Assembly (NCBI GenBank): GCA_026419785.1
Contig: JAODTK010005881.1
Coordinates: 1-64,000, forward strand
DNA length: 64,000 nt
Reading direction: 5' to 3'
Source: Sclerodactyla briareus
Taxonomy: Eukaryota; Echinodermata; Holothuroidea; Dendrochirotida; Sclerodactylidae
Shown: positions 46,888 to 57,154 of the stretch, in pieces
Layout: the number at the start of each line of letters is the position of its first letter
How positions within the stretch are numbered: position 1 is the stretch's first letter
Notes under the pieces: generated by a model
The model's input: only the letters and a program-made list of their open reading frames with translations
What the model was told of the DNA's origin: nothing
The model's database searches: none
Position numbers and translations under genes: made by a program

Positions 46888-48654
46888 AAGTGAGTACAAT
46901 AGCTCACCTGCTCAGGCAGTAAGAGAGCTCATGTATCGGTGACGTGTGGTAAGCAAGTGATTTGTCATGAACGCTGACCAAGTATGTCAGCTCTAAAAAT
47001 GGGCATGGATATGCGATTAGATTACCACAGTGGAAATGAGCAGAATAAACAAGTTAGGGGCAGTGAGAGATAATGATGAAGGATTGTCAGGCTGAAAGAT
47101 GGAGAAAAGTGTCCCACAGAAGCCGGAAGCAGCAAGGGGCACATCTGTCCCGCGGGCTGCTGCACACCATCCAGTATCTCAACCAAATTTTGTTAGTTGT
47201 TGCTATCATCATTTTCTTATGTTTATCATCATTCTCTAATTCTTTTTTTTTATGAGAAATGGGAAAATTGTGAAGATTTGGTAATTTTAATTTGTGAACA
47301 TAATAACCAACTGTGGGCCTGGATGGACAAGTTCATATTGAGTACATGAACCCTATTATTTTGGGATAAAGTACAGAGATCAACAGAAGTGAAAGTCAGA
47401 GAACCTTTGGAATTTGGAATGCTTGTTCGAATCAACCTGAAATTTCGTCTACGGCTTTCTTTAAATACATGAGGAACGAGTGTAGATTGGAGAACACTTT
47501 GGTAGAGAAATAGAAAATTATTATTATTGTGGTAGGTCAGAAGTTTATCCGGCCAACGAGTTTACATCTAAAATTAAACCTTGCTAACATGATAAGTTGT
47601 GATAGTGTCCAGAATTTTCCGCTTTATACTTCTGTATGTTAGGAGCAACTATGCTATTCACCCATCTACAAAGCCATTGGGCCAAACTCTGAAGAAACCA
47701 GAATGAGGCAGAATTTGAACCTTAAAAAAGCAATAATTCTAGTCTCTTGCTTGGTCTGATCAATTGAAATTAGGTGTAAGTTTCTTATTAGACAAGTACA
47801 AGAAGCCTTGTACGTTTTGGTGCAATGGGGAACTGTGAAAAATTAATATTTTGTTCAATTTTGAAACTGAAATGAAAATTGCCTACTGGTCATTTAAATC
47901 AGTATTTTTTTAGGAATATAAGGATTGCTTTTGATTTGTGCTGCCTGAATCTGAATTCACATTAGCCTAGCATCAACTTGTACCCGGGTTGTTCGATAGT
48001 AACCATTCATCATAAGATGTATGGGATTAAAGTCTGAAAATGAATGTTTTTTTCTCTCTGGAAACACTGTTTCTTCTACTTTATGGTCATAGGCTTTCCT
48101 TTGATACAATATACATGTTTAACTGCTCATACTAAACTCCTAAGCAAACAGTCCTTTCTGGTTTATGATATGATAGGTCACTATTGACTATATATTTTGC
48201 AACCAATTAATGCATGGTTTAACACACACACAGCATAGTCTAACCTTTTTTTATTTTTTTTATTTCACCGAACCTTCTCCAAGTTGTGTACCTACACTGA
48301 TGGATTTATGAACCTGGATTGGGCAGAAAACTTCTCTGCATCTCTTTCAACAAGGAGAGGCTAGGATTAGACTCCTCCATTGGTTGTTCTCAAGGTTAGC
48401 CTGCTTTATATCACTTCTTATGAAGGCTTCTATGAAACATATGATTTTAGCACCTAATCTGTGTCATTCAGGACACTGGACTCTTAGGCCTGCCATATTG
48501 TCCAAACCAGTCGATGTTGGGAGTCATCTAGAAAATTGCCCTACTAAAATGATCTCTCCCTCCAAATGCACTTGATACAACCCAGTGTAATTGTGCTATA
48601 TAAATCCTCATATAGGTACATTAGTTTTTGGCCTTGGGTTTCGTCTGTCAGTTT
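46888..48654. other. Unassigned sequence
   Basis: An A+T-rich stretch with short ORFs only. Looks like intron or intergenic DNA. Confidence 0.4.
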
Positions 48655-48720
48655 GTCTTGGAGAGGGAGTGTAGCAGTAGATTACCTACCTTGCATGCTG
48701 AAGGTCCCGGGTTAATGGCT
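48655..48720 (+). mobile_element. tRNA-like SINE head (Ala-like)
   Basis: GTGTAGCAGTAG resembles the A-box region of tRNA-Ala, CCTTGCATGCTGAAGG its anticodon arm (loop triplet TGC), and GTCCCGGGTTAAT the T arm with a damaged B box. The 3' acceptor half is lost. It is a tRNA pseudogene or a SINE head; the body is not identified. Confidence 0.4.
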
Positions 48721-49951
48721 GCATTTGAAAGTTTTACTGTGTCCATTGATTGGAGAAGACGAAACAAAAATGACAGTCACAAGAGAGTAAACATGCATGT
48801 CTGCCCTGTTAGAACTCTGGACGCTATAAAAACAAGTTGGTTCATGAATCGCTAGTCTAGCCCTTTTTCTGATCAGTGGTTGCTTTTGTTAAGGCATTTA
48901 GTTTCTGTCAGTCAACCTGATCATAGATACGAAAGAGATCAAATCGCCAGTCAGCCAATAAGAACTGTTAAATCTAAAAGCATATAGAGGTGGATGTATA
49001 GTATGCCAGCCCCTAAGTGCTAACTAAGTGCTAAACATTGCACTAATCAGTGACCAATTTCAATTCTCAGGACTCAATGTTGACTTCTACCATAAAAACC
49101 AATTTTGTGGGAATGTGACTAAATTGGAAAATTGTCCAAATTATGCAAATTAGACACATAACTTGACTTCCAGTGAACCTTCTCTATTCCAATAGCTCGA
49201 ACCTACAGTGGAATTATACCGCACAAAATATTTTGTATCAAAATCTAACAAACTTTGACGTACAAATTAGACACATTGAACCTTCAGAGAACAGCACGAG
49301 TGTATTTTGAAATTTTGGGAGAGGCACTAAAGGTAGTCCATAGCCACCAAGTTTTATGAAAATCGGACAAACCTGAAAAATTCAATTCCCAGGATCATCA
49401 GCCTCATCCCATATTTTTTAGTGTTTTTTTTATCTTTGTTAATATGGGTACTGGGTAGGGCTGATACAAGTGAGTTTCTCCCAAATATCTGTTCCTAGTG
49501 GGATTTGGACCAAGCTCTAGTAAATTTCTCTGGATGTTAACCTCCTCCTAGGACTTTCTAGACCTATCACGCACAACCTCTAGCACAGGTACCAGTGATC
49601 TCCAAATATTTACACTCAATAACCCAATTGCCATTGTACTCTCAAGTTGGCCAAACCACCCTAACTTCTTGGCATTCTGGCAAATAATATATTTGTCCAT
49701 CCACAACCTATCCCGTTCATCCGAATAAATATCACTCATTTAACTCACCGTGTTGTATGGCTCCGAACCCAGTTAGGTCATACCAAAGGCTCAGAAAATA
49801 GTACCTGTTGCCTTCCCACTGGGAGCTCAGCACGAGTGGGTGTGGTCCTCTGTTGGGCAAGTATGTTGGATCAATATTTGGACTCTACACCCCCAGATGA
49901 GTATTTAAATTCATTCTAAGCCCTTTGAATTTCATCTTCTCCTTTCTCTAG
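48721..49951. other. Intron-like unassigned sequence
   Basis: No ORF with support. The region leads into a polypyrimidine tract (TTCTCCTTTCTCTAG, ending at 49,951) in front of the candidate exon. Confidence 0.4.
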
Positions 49952-50027
49952 GTATGATCAGAAACTTGCCAACCTGCTAGATGATCAGATTATGGATCTG
50001 AAGCCAGAGTGGATTCAAGACTTCAGA
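49952..50027 (+). CDS. Candidate internal exon A
   Basis: A 76-bp segment is framed by a pyrimidine-rich acceptor (CTTTCTCTAG) and a donor (AGA followed by GTAGGT). It is open in one frame, with one leading base and then 25 codons starting YDQKLANLLDDQIMD and including KPEWIQDFR. The composition is amphipathic and protein-like and unlike the repeats around it. I do not recognise the protein. It ends in phase 0. The next candidate exon (50,971) needs a one-base carry-over, so an unseen exon or an assembly indel must lie between if both belong to one gene. Confidence 0.45.
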
Positions 50028-50970
50028 GTAGGTTCTTGTAGATTTCTATAACCATGTGTCTATGTTGAGGACCATTCTTGACAGACAGTTAGCTCTATAA
50101 TAGGAATGGAAAGCTGAGTCAGTTAGGATTGGATACCTGTTGTAAAAATCAGTTTAGCATCATGTAATTTCATAATATTTTTTATCTTTTTATATTATAT
50201 GGTTGTCTCCTATGCTTCTCTGCTCCGATCCAATGACATATAATTTTAGAAATCACAGTTTGATTTACTCCAATATATATCACAGTTCTGAGAAAAGATA
50301 AACCTATAACTAGGCTAGCTAGGCAGAGAGCTAGCAGAGAGACTAGTAATGAACAGCTATTCAATGCATCATTCAAACCTAAACTCCATTGAATCATCTC
50401 TTCCAAATTGAAATGAATTGAAAATGAAAAAATTGTAAATTCTCCTTCTCAGTCGAATTGACAACAGGTAGGAAACATTCTTTCACCTCCACTGAGAGGA
50501 CGAACATTCTCAAAAACTTTTTAACAATTTTATCAAAGTCAAAGATGAAAAAAACTGTGAAAGCAACCCAGTTTCAGAGGGCCATCAATTCTCCCAATAA
50601 CAAAATATGCGAATCAGCCTGCGAATCAAAATGGGTATCAGGGGTATTGAACTCTTCTAGTCTTCAGCCAATCAGATTGCAAAAAAATACCAATAAGGGA
50701 GGGCATCTATAAACTGATAATTCATGCTCTCTCATAGCCTGCTGCGGCGGGTGGTTGTGGTGTGTGTTTATGGTCTTACCTGTCAGTCATAACTGGTGGG
50801 AGGGATTCATGGCACTGCATGGCCTCCTCTTGATGTATGTTCACTTAACTCTTCCAGTGAAAACCTGGGTACAAACAAAAATATAGCAAACCAATGCATT
50901 TATAATAGTACATGTCCATTAGTTTGTGAATAATTTTTCATTCTATCTTATTGGTATTTTCTTTCTGCAG

Positions 50971-51032
50971 AGTTGCTGAGTATCTCCAGTATGTTAGGTC
51001 TATGTCATCCAGATGATATTGATTTGATCAGA
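50971..51032 (+). CDS. Candidate internal exon B
   Basis: Sixty-two bases lie between a strong acceptor (TTTTCTTTCTGCAG) and a near-consensus donor (AGA followed by GTAAGT). One frame is open with LLSISSMLGLCHPDDIDLIR. The other two frames contain stops. Together with the exon at 49,952 it suggests a plus-strand spliced gene crossing 49.9-51.0 kb; the upstream and downstream exons were not found, and the gene is unnamed. Confidence 0.5.
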
Positions 51033-51099
51033 GTAAGTACCAAGGGATATCAAGTACTATATTTTGTTGATTCCTTCTTTCAAATATTTGCAGCAGATT

Positions 51100-51480
51100 G
51101 TCTTTACAGTTGTACAGAGGGAATGGAAAATTATATTTATTAACCTACACCCAAATTTCGAGAATCAAGCATGTTGCCTTGTTGCATAAATTAATAGCGC
51201 TGACTGTACAAGCCATTCCGAACTACACTAGCAGTGTTCTAGCCTATTGTGCTATAAGTTCTGGCAGGCTTCTTAGCCTAGAAGTAGTCAGACCTCAAGT
51301 TCTATAATGCCATCCTTCGAGTTACAGGTGTTCTAAGTTTTTATTGGAGCGAGATTGAGTCAATTCTCCATGTTTGAATTCCTAGATGGAAACAAGAGGA
51401 ATTTATGCGGTCATGCCAAGTGTGTGTGTATGTGATGTCTATCTTGTGAACTTTATTCCTCGACAATACTTGGATAGATG
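51100..51480 (+). pseudogene. LINE polymerase C-terminal fragment
   Basis: One plus-strand frame reads LHKLIALTVQAIPNY, then VLAYCAISSGRLLSLEVV, then after a frameshift NAILRVTGVL. This follows the order of the LYRxLIRPxxDYGxxVYxSAS..xLxxLDxVQNxALRxxTGA segment found in R1/I/L1-type LINE polymerases. No catalytic motif was found upstream, so the piece is 5'-truncated or has lost it. It lies directly after candidate exon B. Confidence 0.4.
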
Positions 51481-51923
51481 AAGGTCATACTTGGTATGTG
51501 GGTTCCTCAAAATGAGAAAGAAAATGATCCTACTATTTTGGGATCAGGTTAAAGGTCAGACTTTGACCTGGAAACCATGTGGAAACGGATAAGCCCAGAA
51601 AGCTTGGTCTGATTAAGTTTGTTTTATGGGATGAGGTGGGGGGGTGTTCATGAAGCCTGTTTTTTTTAACATGTTGACAGTTCAGAGCTGATGAGGGTAC
51701 TGACCCTTTCAAATTTTGGTGTCCAGTCACTCCAGTCAGCACCTAAATCAACTGAACATTTTCACTTTCATGGAATATGTGTCATATCTCAACTTCTTTT
51801 TGGACCCAAACTGCTTGAAAAGGTGTCCATCCGAACCCCTACTTCTATCACTACACCTGCCAAGTCTATATTGTGCTCTTGTGAAAGCACTTTATCCTGA
51901 TTAGATAGATAGATAGATACAGA
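51481..51923. other. Unassigned flank with GATA repeat
   Basis: Ordinary sequence ending in a short (GATA)n run at about 51,902-51,918, next to the LTR start. Confidence 0.5.
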
Positions 51924-54900
51924 TGTAGCCTGATGGCTAAATGAATACTGTCTGATATTATTGATAACCAACTAATTAGTTAGCTGGATCATGATCACCC
52001 TTGTCCAGTCCCAGCATAGGTAAAGGCCTGAGACTTGGTCAAGGCTATTCTTCTCTTTCTGACTAGCCCACTTGGTACAGGATTGTCTGCGTTGCATTTC
52101 CCACGATCTATGTTAATCTGTGCACAGTCCTTCTTGTATTAGCCATACTTTAAAATAATTCTTGATCTTTATAGTCTGTGATTGGAGGATGCTATACTTT
52201 TCATGAATGTAATTTCTAAGAAAGGAAGTCAGGCGGTCGTGGACAGTTAATTGTTGATATTTCCAAGAAGAAGAAAACAGAAGCTCTGCACCTGCCCACC
52301 TGGATGCAATGATGAGATTCAGCCCTATGGTCTGCAATAATAATAGTTCAGCCTTTGCACTGACCAATTGACCAATCCATGGAGAGGGGGGTGTGGGATT
52401 ACATTTTTTTATAGCCAATCAGGAAAGTTTATTCTTGAGTTGGGAAAACTTTTGCTCATCCATATGGAATTACTGTGTGATGGCATCTGTTGTGGGTACT
52501 AATGTTACCCAGTCCCTTATAAATGGAGGTATTTGGTCTGGAAGGCACTCTCAAACCAACCACCACGTTCAGAGCAGCAATATACCGTATTGCATATCGT
52601 TGGGAGCAAGACAAAGTTTAGACCATAGAATTGCTATGTCTAGAGAGAGGCACTCAGGGGCGGCGCCACAGGGGGGGCAAGGGGGCAGTTGCCCCCCCTA
52701 GGGTTTGGGCCCGAAAAATAAAATCGTTTGAACGATGTTTTAAAGCACTTATTTTCGTAGGGGGTGGGGTGATGTGTCTATATATGTTACTACATCTACT
52801 ATCAAGTTTGTCGGGGATTCGAACAAATGTTCGTAGATGAGGGGGGGGGCACGTTCTTCCAAATTCAATTCCTAGTGGAGAAGAAAGAAGAAAAAATTTT
52901 TGTGGTGATAGTATTTAACTCTTGTGAAATTGAAAAACCCAATTTTTTCGCCGCTCTTCGGCCGCGTGGCAGGCTTGTGTTCTTTGTCAGTTTGAATTTT
53001 GATCCGAGTGATCTCCCACGCATGGATCTAATGCTACCAAAAGTTCGCGGAGTCCGGATTCAAACTAGTCTTTCGCAGATGGGGGGGCACGCCGTTCCCC
53101 CAATCAAATCCTAGTTATTAGGTAACTAAAAACCCAAAAAATCTTCCGCGTCACGCGCGCCTGGCGGGTGTTTCTTCGTCAATTTTCATTTTGTCGATTA
53201 TAGCCACACAGAAATTCATGTTACCAAACCTGAATTTCGTGGATTTCGAAACAAACAAATCCTTAGTAGATTGGGGGGGGGCATGTTTACCAAAATCCCC
53301 AAAGTGAAAAATGTGGTGGTGATAGTTTTTAACACTTAGTAAATCAAAAAACCCCAAAACAATTTCGCGCGCTTCGCGTTGCGTCGTGTGTTTTCTGTAA
53401 ATTTGCATTCATCCGATTATTTGCCACGCATGGATCTACGGTTACCGACACCCAAGTTTGTCGTATTCCAACAACTCTTCAAAGATGGGGGGGGGGGGGC
53501 ACGTTTCCCCAATCAATCCTTGTGAAAAAAATTAAAAATGTTGTTAGTTGAGAGTTTTTAAACACTATGTAAGTTAAAAACACATTACGTGCGCTTCGAA
53601 TTCGCACGCGTGTCTGTGTGTTCTTTGTCAATTTTCATTTGACCCCCCGATTGTATGACACTCATATATCTAACTCTTGTACCGAACCGTTGGGGCTGTC
53701 GACTTCAGATGGGAGGCGTTCATCATTATTCGGCTGGGGGGAACGCTACCCGTCCACCGCCAGTCTGCATATTACTCCAGCGGTCAATCGGCAATACAAG
53801 TTTCCTTACAATCTTACGTCTTGTCTGCCGCAAGTAGAGCGCAACTGTAACTGAAGGCCTACGTTCACGATCGATTTTTTTTTTTTTGGGGGGTGGGTAT
53901 GCCCTATCCGTTTATTGACTGCTATGCGTTCGATGCTGGTCGTCTTTAAATCCTTCTCCATCATAAAGTGAGGAAAATTTCAAAAGAAAAAACCCATTAA
54001 CAAAAATGACAAGACAAAAAAAGCCAACTTAAGATATTTCAGTGTCAATGAAACGGCCCGAGAGGCGATCTCCTGTCATCTGGGAGATTCAGGCGGCCCA
54101 AAAAAAATTTTGGTACGGCTCAGCGCCAACTTGGTGGCGCTCCGCTTCCTTAGATAGTTAAACGACAAAGTTTCGCCCTCCCTATTGTAAAACCCTGGAG
54201 CCGCCCCTGGCAGGCCAACTCTGGTCATTTTTGCTGTTATCAAGAATCAAACTCGAAACTTGTTCAAAATCAACTCGAGCAACTTTAATCAAGAAACTGT
54301 TTTTCGTAATCGGGACTGTTGAGATAAAGTTCCCTTATCACAAGATTTGCTTGCAGTTCGTGAGACGGAGTATATGTGTCATCCACTGGATCCAAGACAC
54401 GCTCCAGCTTTATATTTATTTTGTGATATCCAAACTACAAATTCAGAGACGTCAGCGAAGCCTGTCATACTGTGAGTAAACTATTAATCTTCACCCCACC
54501 ACTTTGATGTCCTTCGGACGAGGCACGTTTCACTTTGAAGCCCTTCTGCCCCCCAACTCCAGCCTGTAGATTGTCTCCTATCCTGCCGCCCCGCTGTCCA
54601 CCCCGCTACCAAGTCGTTTCCAGAAGACGATCAGCCCATCCTAATTAGCTACTCCAGATGTCCATGCTCCGCGCCGCGTTCCGCGGTTGGCACATGATTC
54701 AATCTGAGTAAAATGGGCGCCGTAAGTTAAAATGATATTTTAAAGAATTAATCCCCATCTTTTAGTATGTATTTTGATTTATAATGTGTGAACTTGGAGA
54801 AGAAACAGAGTCTGAGGTCTTAGTTTTGACTTATTATAGTTTTCATTGTTCCCTATCAAATCCTGTTATGTGTTATTTGCCTTCTATGAGTCATATCGCT

Positions 54901-55069
54901 CTGTTTGCAAGTTCAGTACGCTGTTTTTTCAAAGTTTTGTTGGTGACAATTGTCACACCCTCTTACAGACTTGGAGTCCCAGTTACGTCTTGAAATCTAG
55001 ACCGGTTCCCCCTCAGTTTCAATTTGTTGGAAGCTGTTATTTTTAGCAGATTGCTAAAACGGCTCTACA
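51924..55069 (+). repeat. 5' LTR
   Basis: Collinear with the 3' LTR: AACCAACTAATTAGTTAG, CCCAGCATAGGTAAA, the nested hAT, GAAGACGATCAGCCCATCC and GTTGGAAGCTGT in order. Without the hAT it would be about 1.6 kb. Divergence between the LTRs is visible as many small indels, so the insertion is old or the assembly is noisy. In the family this region holds the promoter and the polyadenylation signal; neither was assigned here. Confidence 0.8.
52655..54209 (+). mobile_element. hAT-like non-autonomous transposon in 5' LTR
   Basis: It begins CAGGGGCGGCGCCA and ends TGGAGCCGCCCCTG, an inverted terminal repeat of the hAT style. Flanks GAGGCACT (left) and CAGGCCAACT (right) look like a damaged 8-9-bp duplication whose intact form, GAGGCAACT, is seen around the copy in the 3' LTR. 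The inside holds four units of about 215 bp with GATTC.AACAA.TCTTC, AGATGGGGGG and CGCGCG-rich words, then a unique end with GCGCCAACTTGGTGGCGCTCCGCTTC. No transposase is present. Confidence 0.75.
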
Positions 55070-55071
55070 AC

Positions 55072-55089
55072 TGGCGTCCGATGATAAGG
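55072..55089 (+). other. Primer-binding-site-like sequence
   Basis: TGGCGTCCGATGATAAGG starts two bases after the LTR end. TGG complements the CCA end of a tRNA, as expected for a minus-strand primer site. The tRNA was not identified. Confidence 0.55.
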
Positions 55090-55339
55090 GACTCGATAGA
55101 TTAAAAAGAGGGATTTGTTTGGTGAAATTGGTGTTTGGTTTATTTGCGAACTTGCTTGCAGAGATTGACTCGGAATTTGGCAAATGAATTCATGTATCAC
55201 TATTTAATTGAGATCTTGCAATGTTCGTGTTTGAATTCAGTCCACAGTGACTTTAGATATTCCCAGCCCTCACCCCCCCATAGGCCTAATACTCAACATT
55301 GAATTCCATTGTTTATATTAGACACCGCACACTATCAAA

Positions 55340-56210
55340 CATGTCTGTCCCCAAGGGAATTTTGGTACGGGATCCCCAAAACAGTTATCTCAGAGGAGTT
55401 GGGAATTTTATCAGAATTTGGATAGGTTTACCAGTTGACCCTAGACTCAGATAATGAAAGTGCTGTCCATTTTATTTGAATAACACACAAGCTGATTTGG
55501 CTGTTGGGGGTCTGAACGGCACAGAATTTCAGTTTGTATTGACTGCAAAGTTCGAAACTGACACCAATTCAACCACGTGTTGAAATGGCTGGGATAGTCC
55601 AACTCTCGTACAACCCCTTATCACCCCCAGCGAAACGGCCAGTGTGAAAGCATTTAATAGGACTCTGCTGTCAATGCTTGGGACTCTGAGTGAGGAGAAG
55701 AAGAGTGCTGGAAATATATGTTGCTTCACCACTAGTTGCATGCATATAATTGTACTCAGATAGTGCTACCCATTATTCACTTAATTTCCTCATGTTTGGC
55801 CGTCCCCAAGGTGCCAGTTGAATTTATTACTTAGGTTCCTAGACACGGATGTACCCCAAGAGTCATCAAGACTATGCCCATAAGCTCGAGACAGACGAAT
55901 ATCTTACCAGTTAGCTGTCTGTGAAAGTCTCAATCTGAACGCTGAACAAATATACTCATCAGTAATGACAAGCTGTTTGAGGAGATGTCCCTGCGGCCCT
56001 GGTGATAGAGTCTAGAGTCATGTGTAGTACTACAAGGGAAATGTAAGTTGGCTGACTGCTGGGATAAAACAGTTTACGCATCTGCCAAAAGGTTGGTCAA
56101 GACCTCCCTGTGTCATGTCAATCAATCCAGAGAATTGTAGTGGTCGGGGAGAAAACCCTACCATAGGGCTATGCTCTTGCCCTACAGCACTTTCCCCGTC
56201 CTAGAGTGTT
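55340..56210 (+). pseudogene. Gypsy integrase remnant (core end and C-terminal domain)
   Basis: The element's only protein trace. YGIPKTVIS at about 55,365 is the segment in front of the catalytic SDxGxxF aspartate, which is itself lost. HPQRNGQCES at about 55,622 is the HPQxNGxxE motif bearing the catalytic glutamate; a frameshift follows, then NRTLLSMLGTLSEEKK and SLNFLMFGR. Near 56,000-56,110 GDRV, a KLAD segment and KTVYASAKRL match the chromo/GPY-like C-terminal domain of Gypsy integrases. Stops and frame changes make it non-functional. Integrase normally inserts the cDNA into the genome. Confidence 0.8.
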
Positions 56211-57138
56211 CATTCCCCCTAATAGATCCATGTAGGCTCCTCCTATCAGAGAAGTTTGGCCTGACCTGGTTTGTGTGATATGAAGGGATGGGAAATGAAA
56301 GTGAAGAGGAGCCTGATAGTGTGTGTGTAGTTCCTTAGCCTCAGTGTCAAGAGCCATAGGAGAAAGAGAGCTTAGAATCCCGAACTGAGCAAGGTGACCT
56401 CCTGTGCCCACTAGGCCTGAGAGATTACCCCTTTAAAGGTATATAGCACCTGTGTTCATCTCCCAGGATTTAGAGAGTATTTGGGAGGGAGTTTGGGATC
56501 ATACCGAGAATTATAACGAGATACTAATCCCTGATGCTGTAACCCAGTCCTAGAGCTTTCTCCACCGCCTACCACACCCTCCATACAGCGCGATGGCAAG
56601 TGGAAATGTGGGATGAGGGATGTTTTCCCTGCAGCCAGTTGGTAGGAGGTCAGCAAGGTTGCAGAGGAATAGAGAAACCTTAGGTCCGGTCAATATAAAC
56701 ATGCCACTGTAAATAGTTAGATGGAGATTGTTACTTCTATTGGGAAGAAATTAATATATCCAAAATCACGTCAGACAGTGTATTGGGGAAACTGGTCAAA
56801 CGACAATTTGAAAGCATTTTTAACTATTTCACTAGTATGCTTGACTCATTGGATGTGTTGGTGGTTCCTAGAATTTTTATGGACTATTGTGATATTGCTG
56901 TAGGTCCACAGTATTAGGTTAGGTTTTAAGTGAAACCGGATGTGCCTTCCTGGGGCTACAGGCATTCAAATGTGTTCGTGTTTCATTACAATGATATTGG
57001 CACTGGGTCGATTTCAGAAATGGGTTGGCGAAGAACATTTATTTTCATGTTTCATGTGATATGTTAGTTCATCTTTTGATTTACCATGGAGGTTTCCATG
57101 GTTCGGTGGTGTAAAACTGGGGACAAGTGTTTATTTTT
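56211..57138. other. Internal 3' region of the LTR element
   Basis: Short ORFs, no motif. An acidic stretch just after the integrase (GNESEEEPD, about 56,292-56,317) may be the end of pol. No envelope-like gene is seen. Confidence 0.45.
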
Positions 57139-57154
57139 GAAAAGAGGGAGAAGA
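57139..57154 (+). other. Polypurine tract
   Basis: GAAAAGAGGGAGAAGA, sixteen purines directly before the TGTAGCC start of the 3' LTR. This is the expected plus-strand primer of an LTR retroelement and fixes the orientation. Confidence 0.8.
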
